DNA of 64,000 nucleotides from Allomuricauda sp. CAU 1633 (GTDB lineage Bacteria > Bacteroidota > Bacteroidia > Flavobacteriales > Flavobacteriaceae), in the NCBI RefSeq assembly GCF_017313225.1, contig NZ_JAFLNE010000002.1:620001-684000 (forward strand), given 5' to 3'. Both the position numbers and the translations under genes were made by a program. The notes beneath the pieces are model-generated. The model was given only the letters and a program-made list of their open reading frames with translations. It ran no database searches and was not told where the DNA came from. Shown here piece by piece: positions 38,160 to 47,614 of the stretch (the first letter of the stretch is position 1; every line of letters starts with the position of its first letter).

Positions 38160-39132
38160 CTTTTGTAATTGTTTTATCATAACCATAGATCTCTTTGACC
38201 CGTTCCGGGGAGTTGGCGGTTTCAATCCAATTGGACCAAACCATGAACCAGGACCATTTGGGTTGCGCTTTCAAGACCAATGGTCTCGGTAATTGGCCAA
38301 CCTCACCCAAGGCAATGGGCTTTCCCTTGGCGAGTTTTACCAATTGATCATAATCTTTTTGTTCATAATCGCCATGGTAGACATCGGTGGCCAATATATC
38401 CACATACTTGTGTCCTGGATAAAAATCCTTGTAATCATAGGCTTGGTCCCCAGGTATGTCCCTTGGTCCGTTGGCATTCCAAACCCAGATCAAATTGTTC
38501 AATCGGTGATGGTTCACCAATCTGTCATAGAGCTGTTTCCAGAGCTTGACAAAACCGTCTTTCCCTTTTTTATTGCCCCACCAAAACCAACTGCCATTCA
38601 TCTCATGATAAGGCCTCCAAAAAATGGGGACCTTGGCCTCCTGTAATTTTTTAAGGTGTACGGCCACTTGGTCCACCTGCTGCGTCCACCTTTGGTACAA
38701 CTCGGTACCAGGGGTCAGCATATCGTCCCACTCCTTCTTACTGATTTCCCCTTGTACGCTTTCTCTCCAAGAAAAGGGTGGGTCATGTTTTGGTTGCCCT
38801 ACGTGCCACATCAGGGTTACAATGGCCCCTTCGTGATATTTATCAATGGCCTCTTTTACGATCCGCTCTCCAGGATCATCCTTTCCATTCCAGTAAAAAT
38901 CCGTTCCCCAGACCGCAGGGGCCTTTCCGGAGATTTCCTTGGCCTTGTTGTAAAAGGAGCTTGGGTTTTCATTATAACTGTGCTGTCCGGCCAGGATTTT
39001 CCCATCCAAGGAATGGATGTAATCCAAAAGCACTTTGACCTCTTCCGTGGCATTCCTATTGACCGGGCCGTATTGGGCATTCACTATGGACAATGCCAAT
39101 AGAAGTATGGTAGAACATATAATTTTTGTCAT
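38131..39132 (-). CDS. GH26 beta-mannanase, secreted
   Basis: 333 residues from ATG at 39132 (a TTG at 39153 would overlap the GH9 stop and lengthen the signal). Signal peptide ends in LSIVNAQ. GH26 motifs are AGQHSYNEN, VTLMWHVGQPKHD, the acid/base FWRPYHEMNGSWFWW (Glu177) and nucleophile IALGEVGQLP (Glu277). It hydrolyses beta-1,4-mannan links, either as endo-mannanase or as mannobiohydrolase; the short form without extra domains cannot decide. Its end overlaps the GH30-like start and its start lies 17 bp after GH9, a tight operon. Confidence 0.92.
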   Translation of the reverse strand: MTKIICSTILLLALSIVNAQYGPVNRNATEEVKVLLDYIHSLDGKILAGQHSYNENPSSFYNKAKEISGKAPAVWGTDFYWNGKDDPGERIVKEAIDKYHEGAIVTLMWHVGQPKHDPPFSWRESVQGEISKKEWDDMLTPGTELYQRWTQQVDQVAVHLKKLQEAKVPIFWRPYHEMNGSWFWWGNKKGKDGFVKLWKQLYDRLVNHHRLNNLIWVWNANGPRDIPGDQAYDYKDFYPGHKYVDILATDVYHGDYEQKDYDQLVKLAKGKPIALGEVGQLPRPLVLKAQPKWSWFMVWSNWIETANSPERVKEIYGYDKTITKDEIQFTNKH

Positions 39133-39149
39133 TTTTATGTTGTTGGATT

Positions 39150-41639
39150 TCAAGGTTTATTGAGCAGTTCGTCTGCTGCCAAAATCAGAAACAGGTAATC
39201 GGTGGTCCCCCCACCCAACACATATTCGGTCTGTTGCCAAAGAAATGGCCATTCCAACAGTTCTGGAAAGTCAGGGCGAATCAGGGCGGTACCAGAGCCG
39301 ATGCCACCAGGGATAAAGGAAAAATCACCTCTATTCACCCCATAGGCTTGAGTTAGGGAACGAGACCCGACACCTGAGGCAAATGAGGAGGTATTGATAC
39401 CAGGGTGTACCCCCAGGATGAAATTCATGGCATTGAGCAAATAGGTTTTTGGGAATATTTGGGGAAAACTGGTATGTAGGAAATACTGTCTCACTCCAAA
39501 GTTTTGGATGCCCCATCCCGCCCCCCAAATATTGGGCTCATAAGGTATTCCATATGGCGTTTTATTTCCCAAATCTTCCACTTCCTTAAAGTAACCATGT
39601 ACGGAATCCGTAATTTTTTTATGGAAGGCCGGGTCGTCCACAAGGGGCAGCACTGGGCCCACTACCCATCCCAACCTTGAAACGGCACTGGCAATTGCAT
39701 CAGCGTGTTCCACTAAATAATCAGCATATTTTTTATCCTTTGTGGTCTGTAAAAGTTCAACGGCCAGTCCTACTTTCAAAAGGGGGTTTTCCACTTCGGT
39801 CAAATCCCATATCTCAAGTGCTATGGATGAACAATCCTCTGCCAAAGTATCGTTGTACCCTTTTAGGGCCCTTGCCGTCGCGGTCAGGGCAGCAGCTGTT
39901 CCCAATTCCCTGAACGGGTTCTTTTCCGTAAACACCCATCGATCATCGGGAGCTCCGGACTGACCTAGGGCAATTTTGTTGTCTTCCACCTTATTTGAAA
40001 ATATTTCGTTATCACTGTGGTTCAAGGGGTCCCCAAGCAACACATATTGCTCCAAGGTGGGTACGATGATCCCACGGTAGAATCGGCCCATGCTCTTGTA
40101 TCCCCCAACGATGGACAATGCCCCATGCTCAATTTGCTGTAAAATATCCGGCTTCCCATCAGGGGTCAATAAATCCACCGTCCTCTGTGACTGGTCAATG
40201 GCGGTGTTGTCATAACCGACGGCAAAGATTTCGTAAATCTGGGAAAGCCCATGGATGGTTGAGGCCTGGGATTCTACCCGGAGGTCATAATCCCCCGCAT
40301 CATGCCAACCCCCAATGTTGATTCCAGGAACATGCTCTCCCGATAGGTATTGGGTCAGGGTCTCGGGCCCTTGCAGATATCCATCGAAGTGATTGGTATT
40401 GGTTGGGGCCATTCGGGCGTCGTCCATGTGACAGAGTCCATGCCAAACCTTGTATCGGTCATTTACTTGCATGTGGCACATCTGTACGGGCAAAAAGTAC
40501 TCCAAGGTGGGCTGCCAGATATGGCGCTGATAAACGGTGCTGCTTATTTGGAATGGATGCGTAGTGTATTGTCCGTAACCAATTTTGTACATACCGGGTT
40601 CCTTGATTCCCGAAAAGTCAAATTGGTAATAGCGGTATCTTAAAAAATCGCCCCAGGACTTTGGGGTCTCGGACAGGACCTCGTAGAGCGCCCCATTTTC
40701 TCCAATACGAAACAAATAAGCTCTCTCAACGGTTTCATCGGTTTTATCTGTTTCGATCACGGCAATTTTTTGCTGTGAAGGATGGTACCCCACCTGGGAT
40801 ACCTGTACAACAGGGCTATAGGTGAAATTTTCCAATGTTTTGGGTGTAACCAACCACTGCACGGCATTTTTTGTGGCTCCAGGGGCGATCTGTGAACGCA
40901 CAATGAACCATCCGTTGCTGTGTTGGGCACGTCCATCCAAAAGTTGTAGTGGGGATCCGTTCATGTTTTCAATGACCAGGGTCTGTTCAGGTGTTTCTGG
41001 GGCGATGACCAATTTCTTGCCCATGGCCAAGGGTTTGAGTTCATAAATGCCATGTGCATTTTTTGAGCCTGGACCATTGGCTTGGCGATTGAACAATCCA
41101 AAAGATCGGTCCATATAATATGACTTACCGAAGAGGATCCCGGGAAACAGTTCCAAGTTCATCCCCACCCTCCCTATCCATTCTTTGGGCAGGGGCTCAT
41201 CAAGATCAACAATTATCTTAAAGGATTCACCAGATGGCACAATTTTTAAGGTGTAAGCGAAATTCAGGTCAGGGTAATCAATGGGGTTAAACCCTTTTTT
41301 GTTTTTGGATTCATCGGGATATGCCATCCTAATGCTGATCTCCTGTTGTTCGCGATCTACCATTCGCTCACCCACCTTAGGAACGGGTTGCCATTGTCCA
41401 GGAGTGGCTTCAAGGCGGAGGTCACCATTGGTGGCCACCCGGATGCCGTTTTGAATGATGCCAACACCCCCTTGGTGGCTTTCAGGGTAGAAATCATGGG
41501 CAAGCATCACATTGGCGCCCCTACGCTCCAGATACTCCGAATCGTTGATGATAAAATCTTGGTTTTGGAGTTCATTAGAGCTTTGGGCATGTCCCAGTGC
41601 GATAGTGAAAAAAAGAAAAACAAATGGGAAAGACTTCAT
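39150..41639 (-). CDS. GH9 glycoside hydrolase (endoglucanase-like), secreted
   Basis: 829 residues, signal peptide PFVFLFFTIALGHAQ. Residues about 30-300 form an N-terminal beta domain of unknown type; an Ig-like CelD_N domain follows (VSQVGYHPSQQKIAVIE). The (alpha/alpha)6 catalytic barrel has GGWHDAGDYD near residue 446 (the GH9 catalytic Asp pair) and a C-terminal HPGINTSSFASGVGSRS segment. GH9 enzymes cut beta-1,4-glucan; here glucomannan is the natural target. The N-terminal extension makes it longer than most. First gene of a three-gene minus-strand operon, divergent from the lipoprotein epimerase. Confidence 0.88.
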   Translation of the reverse strand: MKSFPFVFLFFTIALGHAQSSNELQNQDFIINDSEYLERRGANVMLAHDFYPESHQGGVGIIQNGIRVATNGDLRLEATPGQWQPVPKVGERMVDREQQEISIRMAYPDESKNKKGFNPIDYPDLNFAYTLKIVPSGESFKIIVDLDEPLPKEWIGRVGMNLELFPGILFGKSYYMDRSFGLFNRQANGPGSKNAHGIYELKPLAMGKKLVIAPETPEQTLVIENMNGSPLQLLDGRAQHSNGWFIVRSQIAPGATKNAVQWLVTPKTLENFTYSPVVQVSQVGYHPSQQKIAVIETDKTDETVERAYLFRIGENGALYEVLSETPKSWGDFLRYRYYQFDFSGIKEPGMYKIGYGQYTTHPFQISSTVYQRHIWQPTLEYFLPVQMCHMQVNDRYKVWHGLCHMDDARMAPTNTNHFDGYLQGPETLTQYLSGEHVPGINIGGWHDAGDYDLRVESQASTIHGLSQIYEIFAVGYDNTAIDQSQRTVDLLTPDGKPDILQQIEHGALSIVGGYKSMGRFYRGIIVPTLEQYVLLGDPLNHSDNEIFSNKVEDNKIALGQSGAPDDRWVFTEKNPFRELGTAAALTATARALKGYNDTLAEDCSSIALEIWDLTEVENPLLKVGLAVELLQTTKDKKYADYLVEHADAIASAVSRLGWVVGPVLPLVDDPAFHKKITDSVHGYFKEVEDLGNKTPYGIPYEPNIWGAGWGIQNFGVRQYFLHTSFPQIFPKTYLLNAMNFILGVHPGINTSSFASGVGSRSLTQAYGVNRGDFSFIPGGIGSGTALIRPDFPELLEWPFLWQQTEYVLGGGTTDYLFLILAADELLNKP

Positions 41640-41684
41640 GGTTGGCCAATAATTCAGGTAAAATTATGGGATACACCATGCAAC

Positions 41685-41707
41685 TGTCAATATTATTTTG
41701 TCAATAT
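41685..41707. promoter_or_regulatory. Direct repeat TGTCAATAT and shared 17-mer, candidate operator
   Basis: TGTCAATAT occurs at 41685-41693 and again at 41699-41707 (14-base period). The overlapping 17-mer AATATTATTTTGTCAAT (41689-41705) recurs exactly, on the other strand, at 51068-51084. It lies in the 138-bp divergent region between GH9 and the lipoprotein epimerase. Confidence 0.5.
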
Positions 41708-41777
41708 AGAGTATGATTTTTTCAAGAATATTTAAAATATAAGGATTATTATATCTTTATTGTTAATTATATCTCGT

Positions 41778-43139
41778 ATGAAAACTATTTGGACCCTATC
41801 TTTTTTTACCATTATACTGATGTTGGCCTGTACAACCGATAAAGGAAAAAAACCTATCAGTCACGATATGGCACTGGAATTCCAAATCGCGGCCAACGAT
41901 GATCTACTTGATAAATGGTATCCCTTGGTGTTGGATACTGTGGATGGTGGCTTTTATAGTGAAGTGACCTTTGATTTTAAGTTAGGGGAACGTCACCACA
42001 AGATGATCGTTACCCAAGCCAGGCATATCTGGACCACTGCAACCGCAGCAATCCACAATGGTAATAATGAAAAGGAATATCTTTCCTATGCAGAACACGG
42101 ATTCAAATTTTTACGTGATCATATGTGGGACGGAAAAAATGGAGGGTTCCATAATTTGGTGACCAAAAAGGGAAAGCCCATAGTTCGTCCGGGCGAGGCC
42201 AAAACTGCATACGGCAACTCATTTGCAATTTATGGATTGGCCACTTATTTTGCAGCTTCAAAAAATGGGGAAGCATTGGATTTGGCCAAAAAGGCTTTTC
42301 GTTGGTTGGAAGAACATAGCCATGATAGTATATATAAAGGATATTATCAATCCATGGACATTAGTGGAACACCCATTGCAAGAACTGGAGATTTTCCATC
42401 GACATCGGATATTGGGTATAAAGACCAAAACAGTTCAATACATCTCTTGGAGGCGTTGACGGCTCTTTACAAAGTATGGCCAGATCCGTTACTGGGGGAA
42501 CGGGTAGAAGAACTCCTTGTTTTAATACGGGACTCCATTACTTCAGATAAGGGGTATATGAATCTTTTCTTTGAGGCGGATTGGACACCAGTAACTTTTG
42601 TTGATGCTCCCAGGGATACCATTCAAAAGCATTATTATCTTGACCATGTTTCTTTTGGCCATGATGTAGAAACCGCGTATCTTATGTTGGAAGCTTCCGA
42701 GGCCCTTGGCGGTCTACAATTCGAACAAACGTTGAAAAAAGGAAAAATAATGGTGGACCACGCCATCAAGAATGGTTGGGACAACAAACTTGGGGGCTTC
42801 TATGATGGGGGATATTATTATGCGGGGGACGAAAAGCTGAGCATCGTGAATTATGATAAAAATTGGTGGTCGCAAGCAGAAGGTTTGAACAGCCTCTTGA
42901 TGATGGATACTTACTTTCCAAAAGATTCCATAAATTACAAGGTGTATTTTGAAAAATTATGGCAGTACACCAGCATGTATATCATGGACGCCGATTATGG
43001 GGGTTGGTATGAGTGGGGAATTGACACCAGACCAGAAACCAAGCTTGAGCCCAAAGGCCATATTTGGAAAGGCACTTACCACAATTATAGAGCACTTGTC
43101 AATTGTGCGGCCCGAATTGAAAAAAATAATATGGATTGA
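41778..43139 (+). CDS. AGE-family (N-acylglucosamine/cellobiose 2-epimerase) lipoprotein
   Basis: 453 residues from ATG at 41778; an upstream TTG frame adds six residues and spoils the signal. Lipobox FTIILMLAC marks a lipoprotein. The (alpha/alpha)6 barrel keeps family motifs: GEAKTAYGNSFAIYGLATYF, SSIHLLEALTALYKVWPD, VSFGHDVETAYLMLEASEAL, NWWSQAEGLNSLL and GHIWKGTYHNYRALVNC, so the His residues used in proton transfer are present. The family interconverts the 2-position of reducing-end sugars (mannobiose to mannosylglucose). Export is unusual, as the known mannobiose epimerases are cytosolic. The cytosolic paralogue is at 47615-48796. Confidence 0.85.
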   Translation: MKTIWTLSFFTIILMLACTTDKGKKPISHDMALEFQIAANDDLLDKWYPLVLDTVDGGFYSEVTFDFKLGERHHKMIVTQARHIWTTATAAIHNGNNEKEYLSYAEHGFKFLRDHMWDGKNGGFHNLVTKKGKPIVRPGEAKTAYGNSFAIYGLATYFAASKNGEALDLAKKAFRWLEEHSHDSIYKGYYQSMDISGTPIARTGDFPSTSDIGYKDQNSSIHLLEALTALYKVWPDPLLGERVEELLVLIRDSITSDKGYMNLFFEADWTPVTFVDAPRDTIQKHYYLDHVSFGHDVETAYLMLEASEALGGLQFEQTLKKGKIMVDHAIKNGWDNKLGGFYDGGYYYAGDEKLSIVNYDKNWWSQAEGLNSLLMMDTYFPKDSINYKVYFEKLWQYTSMYIMDADYGGWYEWGIDTRPETKLEPKGHIWKGTYHNYRALVNCAARIEKNNMD

Positions 43140-43202
43140 TTTTCAAGTAATCGTCCATGGTTGTCCAAAATAGGGATGATCCATAATTAACTTTCAACCA
43201 AA

Positions 43203-44090
43203 ATGGAAAATGAGCATCTTTTGAAAAACGTACACAGGGAGATAACCCCACTTGCGCCGGAGGATAGCTTTTTGGTATTTGATCGGTTAAAGCAAGATTT
43301 TGATTTTCCGATTCATTTCCATCCTGAGTTTGAACTCAATTTTATCAGTAATGGAAAAGGGGTAAGGCGCATCGTTGGGGACAACCTTGAGGAGATTGAT
43401 GATATTGAACTGGTCCTCGTGGGCCCCAACTTGGTGCATGGTTGGGAAATGCATAGGTGCACGTCAAGGGATATCCATGAAATTACCATTCAGTTCCATG
43501 ACGATCTTTTTGATGATAAATTACTTTCAAGGGCCATCTTTATACCCATCAGGGACATGTTCTATCGTGCAAATCATGGGATTCTTTTTTCCAAAAAGAT
43601 TTCAACGGACATAATGCCTAGGATATTACGTCTTTCCAAAACTGCAAATATTGACTATTTTCTTGAACTCATCTCGATTTTGCACGATTTGGCCAATTCA
43701 AGAAATCAAAGATTGCTCTCCACGAATGTATCACAGTTGAATGATTTTGAGAACAGTAAAAAGATCAAGAAGGTATATGAGTATATCCAAGAGAACTATG
43801 ACCGAAAAGTATCACTGGGTGAAATTTCCGATTTGGTTAATATGAGCGTGGTTTCCTTCAATCGTTTCATCAAGAAGCGAACAGGAAAAACATTCATTGA
43901 ATATATCAATGATACCCGTATCAGCTATGCTTCCCGATGGTTGATAGAAACCGATCTGAGCATCGGTGAAATTGGGTACAAATGCGGGTTCAACAATATG
44001 GCGAACTTCAACAGAGTCTTCAAAAAGGTCAAAGGTACGACCCCAAGTTTATACAGGGCTGAATTTATAGGTATCAAAAGAGTGCTATGA
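43203..44090 (+). CDS. AraC-family transcriptional regulator
   Basis: 295 residues, cytosolic. N-terminal cupin sugar-sensing domain (FDFPIHFHPEFELNFI, LVLVGPNLVHGWEMH) and C-terminal double HTH (VSLGEISDLVNMSVVSFNRF, IGEIGYKCGFNNMANFNRVFKK, GTTPSLYR). Its last four bases overlap the SGNH start (ATGA), and the epimerase lipoprotein precedes it by 63 bp, so it is probably in that operon. It is the best candidate for the protein that reads the TTTTGTCAAT motif near the GH9/epimerase and GH27/symporter genes; that link is inference. Confidence 0.92.
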   Translation: MENEHLLKNVHREITPLAPEDSFLVFDRLKQDFDFPIHFHPEFELNFISNGKGVRRIVGDNLEEIDDIELVLVGPNLVHGWEMHRCTSRDIHEITIQFHDDLFDDKLLSRAIFIPIRDMFYRANHGILFSKKISTDIMPRILRLSKTANIDYFLELISILHDLANSRNQRLLSTNVSQLNDFENSKKIKKVYEYIQENYDRKVSLGEISDLVNMSVVSFNRFIKKRTGKTFIEYINDTRISYASRWLIETDLSIGEIGYKCGFNNMANFNRVFKKVKGTTPSLYRAEFIGIKRVL

Positions 44091-45205
44091 AAGTATTGCG
44101 CAAAATATGTAAGCCGGTCTTACCGGTCTTGATAATTTTTCTGACTATGCATCTTGTGGGGTGTGGAAGGGGCAAAAAAGCTGTTGTTCCCCTCTTCGAG
44201 TCCGACGATTCTGCTTTTAGATTTCAAGGTAGATTTTTAAAAGAAGATGGCCATACCACTTTGATAAGCCCAGCTTCCGGTGTTGAGTTCAATGCTGTGG
44301 GGGATAGCCTGGAACTGTTCCTCAAATCGGGCAACTCTCCGTACAACTATTTTTCCCTTTCCGTTGATGGAAGATACAGGGGCAGGTACCAAATTAACGG
44401 TGATTCCATAAATAGAATTGCCATCGCATTGCCCGCTGGTAGGTCCGAATCCCATGAAATAGCCCTTTACAAGGAACGGGAAGCATCAAATGGCTCCATT
44501 CTTTTTTATGGTGCGAAAACTGAAAAAATAACATCGGCCAAAGTAAAGAGGAAAACAAAAATCGAGTTTATTGGAGATTCCATTACCTGTGGTATGGGAG
44601 CGGATCTGACCACCGTGCCCTGTGGAAAGGGGGAGTGGTTTGACCAACACAATGCCTATTTCGCTTTTGGGCCAAGGGTTGCGAGAGCACTCAACGCTGA
44701 TTATTTATTGAGCTCGGTATCCGGCATAGGGATGTACAGGAATTGGAATGACGAGAACCTTGAGGAACCCATTATGCCAGAGGTCTATGACAATCTTTTT
44801 TTAAATTCCGACAGTGCGTATCAATATACCTTTGACCATGTTCCTGACATCATTTGTATATGTCTGGGGACCAATGATATGTCCGAAGGTGATGGGTCTA
44901 AGCCTAGATTGCCTTTCAGCAGGAAAATGTTTGTGACCAGTTGTATTGCATTTACGGAACACTTATTTGGGATTCACCCAAATACCCAATTGGTGCTGCT
45001 CAATTCTCCCATGGTTTCTGGCGACAAGGGAAACGTGCTTCTGGAAAGTCTTCAGGAAATCAAGGACCATTATCAAGATACACGAAAAGTATCCATTTTT
45101 CAATTTGGGGAGATGAGTCCAAACGGGTGTACATCACACCCAAGCGTTGAAGTTCACAAGGTCATGGCCTACCAATTACGGCCCTTTCTAAAACAAATAC
45201 TTTGA
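44087..45205 (+). CDS. SGNH/GDSL esterase with N-terminal beta domain (CE2-like), lipoprotein
   Basis: 372 residues with a lipobox (IFLTMHLVGC). Residues about 40-150 are a jelly-roll domain as in CE2 acetyl esterases. The SGNH part has FIGDSITCGMG (nucleophile Ser165), GTNDMS (oxyanion Asn) and a terminal CTSHPSVEVHK with catalytic His351. CE2 enzymes remove 6-O- or related acetyl groups from xylan and mannan. In this locus it most likely deacetylates acetylated galactoglucomannan. It overlaps the AraC gene by four bases and the next gene's start follows closely. Confidence 0.87.
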   Translation: MKVLRKICKPVLPVLIIFLTMHLVGCGRGKKAVVPLFESDDSAFRFQGRFLKEDGHTTLISPASGVEFNAVGDSLELFLKSGNSPYNYFSLSVDGRYRGRYQINGDSINRIAIALPAGRSESHEIALYKEREASNGSILFYGAKTEKITSAKVKRKTKIEFIGDSITCGMGADLTTVPCGKGEWFDQHNAYFAFGPRVARALNADYLLSSVSGIGMYRNWNDENLEEPIMPEVYDNLFLNSDSAYQYTFDHVPDIICICLGTNDMSEGDGSKPRLPFSRKMFVTSCIAFTEHLFGIHPNTQLVLLNSPMVSGDKGNVLLESLQEIKDHYQDTRKVSIFQFGEMSPNGCTSHPSVEVHKVMAYQLRPFLKQIL

Positions 45206-45210
45206 AATTT

Positions 45211-46203
45211 ATGGAACCCTATATTGCAGAAGCCAAACGTTACGATACCATGCCGTACAGAAGATGCGGAAAAAGCGGTTTGATGCTCCCCGCAATATCT
45301 TTGGGGCTTTGGCATAATTTCGGATATGTCGATTTATTTGAAGAGGGTAAAAAGATACTCCATGCCGCATTTGACAAAGGTGTGACCCACTTTGATCTAG
45401 CCAACAACTATGGTCCCCCGCCAGGATCTGCAGAAGAAAACTTTGGAAAGGTCATGAAGCAAAGCTTCTTGCCTTACAGGGATGAGATGATTATCTCCAG
45501 CAAAGCTGGATGGGGAATGTGGCCAGGTCCCTATGGTGATTGGGGATCCAAAAAGTACTTGGCAGCAAGTTTAGATCAAAGCCTAAAACGCATGGGTTTG
45601 GAGTATGTGGACATATTTTATCATCACAGACCAGACCCGGAAACCCCTTTGGAAGAGACCATGACAGCATTGGACCTTATAGTGCGGCAGGGAAAAGCAC
45701 TTTATGTGGGGATTTCGTCCTATAACCACCACGATACTTTGAAGGCTTCAAAAATTTTAAAAAGTTTGGGCACTCCTTGCCTGATCCACCAACCCCGTTA
45801 CAACATGATGGACCGCTGGGTAGAGGATGGTCTTATGGATGTTCTGGGCGATGAAGGTATTGGGTGCATTCCATTTTCACCCTTGGAACAAGGAATTCTC
45901 ACGGACAAATACTTAAAATCAATCCCTAAAAATTCCAGGGCAGCCAAAAGCACAGGTTTTTTGCAGAAAGACACAATCACCGATAAAGTGCTTACGAAAG
46001 TGAAAAAACTGAACCAATTGGCAGGCAACAGGGGGCAGAGTTTAGCACAAATGGCAATTTCTTGGCTGTTAAAAGATGAGCGAGTGACCTCGGTACTGGT
46101 AGGTGTGAGCAGCACAAAACAACTGATAGACAATTTGGGCGCTTTACAAAACTTGCACTTTACCAATGATGAACTGGAAAAAATAGAGACAATCTTGAAG
46201 TAA
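45211..46203 (+). CDS. Aldo/keto reductase (YghZ/Kv-beta-like group)
   Basis: 330 residues from ATG at 45211; a TTG at 45202 would overlap the upstream stop. Family motifs: GLMLPAISLGLWHNFG, FDLANNYGPPPGSAE (Asp/Tyr of the catalytic set), SSKAGWGMWPGPYGDWG, YHHRPDPETPLEET, FSPLEQGILTDKYL and SVLVGVSSTKQL, the last binding NADPH. It reduces aldehyde or keto groups of small carbonyls or sugars. It ends the plus-strand block that begins with the lipoprotein epimerase. Substrate unknown; no signal peptide, so cytosolic. Confidence 0.9.
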   Translation: MEPYIAEAKRYDTMPYRRCGKSGLMLPAISLGLWHNFGYVDLFEEGKKILHAAFDKGVTHFDLANNYGPPPGSAEENFGKVMKQSFLPYRDEMIISSKAGWGMWPGPYGDWGSKKYLAASLDQSLKRMGLEYVDIFYHHRPDPETPLEETMTALDLIVRQGKALYVGISSYNHHDTLKASKILKSLGTPCLIHQPRYNMMDRWVEDGLMDVLGDEGIGCIPFSPLEQGILTDKYLKSIPKNSRAAKSTGFLQKDTITDKVLTKVKKLNQLAGNRGQSLAQMAISWLLKDERVTSVLVGVSSTKQLIDNLGALQNLHFTNDELEKIETILK

Positions 46204-46342
46204 AGAAACCCAAAAAAATTGAAGTCCCGTCCTTTGATTTTTCTATAGTACGTATACATTGATTTATTTCGAACAACTTTTCTTGAGATTCATAGACAAT
46301 AGCTAAAATTGCTCCAATTTAATGAGGGGGGCCTTACTATAG

Positions 46343-47607
46343 TTAAGAATTGGGCGGTAGCCGGTACATTTCTGGCAGGTCATCTGCAAGAATCACCTTT
46401 GGTTTGGACACAAACTCCATAAAATCATTGGCACTGGGCAAACCGGGTACAGGTGTGCAATACTTGTCTTGATAATTATACCAAAACATGGTAAAACCAA
46501 TCTTAACATCGTTATGGGTCAAGGCTTCAAAGAGGTTATTGGTAAAAAAACCTGGAATGGCCCCGTTTTCGATTAAAGTGACAAAATACCTTGTCTCGGT
46601 AAGTGAAGCTATTTTAACCCTTTCCTCTGTCAAGTCGGACACAATCTTTAGTTTTTGGTTCGCCCTTTCAACACCAGCTTGGCCTTGATTATTGAAATTC
46701 CCATAATTGTCCATTCCCATGATAGCCACAAAGTCATCCCTGGAATATCGTGCCAAGTATTCGCTTTCTGAAAAAAATCGGTTATCTGGTGAAAAAGCAA
46801 AGAGCATGTTGTTCACAGACAAGGTGTTTTTAAGGTATGTTACCGTTAACTGCCAAAGCTGTACATATTCTTCGATGGTGCAAAAGGATTGCCCCCACCA
46901 AAACCAATCACCATCAAATTCATGGAAAGGCCTGAAGATGATGGGGACCAATGCACCATTGGAACCCACCAAGCTCTCGGTGAACGATGTTATTTTATCA
47001 AGCTTTAGCTTATAGTAGTCATGGTTTTCACCTCCCGGCAAGATACTTTTCAGGGCATTTTCCCTTTGAAATTGGGTCATTTCATTTGTATAGAAATGTT
47101 CGCCCCCAAAAGGTTCACGAAAGTACCAACAGAAACATTGACCAAACCCATATCAAAAGCCCTGAGGACGTCATCCCTGATCTGGTTTTCTTGTTGGAAA
47201 AACCAATTGGAAGGGGTTCCATCGTTAAGATCGTCCGTAATGAACATGAAGTCCGACCCCAATAGTCCTGGATCGCTCCCGGTCATTTTTTTGATATCAG
47301 AATCCCCGGCATTATCTTGATAGAAGCTGCTGAATGCATCTTGCTGACCTACAATAAAACTATTTTGTGAAAGCAATTTTAAATTGTAAAAGAGCACAAC
47401 AGTCTCTTCTGTGGCATCTGGGTTTACCATGAAACTTCTGGTCTCCTCGGGTTCAAAGTCAAGTTCACCAGGTGGAAGTGGATTTTCCGGGGTTGGGTCT
47501 TCTTCAATGGGTTCAGGTTCATAAAAACCGGAATCCGAATCTTTGGAACAACTGCTCATTGTCATCGAAATAATTGTAACCAAAATAAGAAAGTATTGTT
47601 TAGTCAT
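46343..47607 (-). pseudogene. GH26 beta-mannanase gene split by a one-base frameshift
   Basis: The 5' part (47607-47077, lipobox SMTMSSC, Pro/Glu-rich linker, then GFF-like barrel start) and the 3' part (47080-46343, with IIFRPFHEFDGDWFWW acid/base and IASLTETRY nucleophile) belong to one GH26 protein of about 415 residues. Near 47125-47132 the frame must shift by one base: the other frame reads WYFREPFGGEHFYTNEMTQFQ, the normal GH26 stretch, whereas the first frame runs into an unrelated tail and stop. Restoring one T (CCAAC to CCAAAC on the plus strand) joins them. The 3' half alone lacks a signal. It may be a real lesion or a sequence error. It sits 7 bp after the cytosolic epimerase gene. 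Confidence 0.85.
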
Positions 47608-47614
47608 GGTCCAA

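Noticed and set aside
47077-47135. Programmed frameshift in the split GH26 gene
   Set aside because: No slippery heptamer and no clear downstream structure; a one-base loss or sequence error is simpler.
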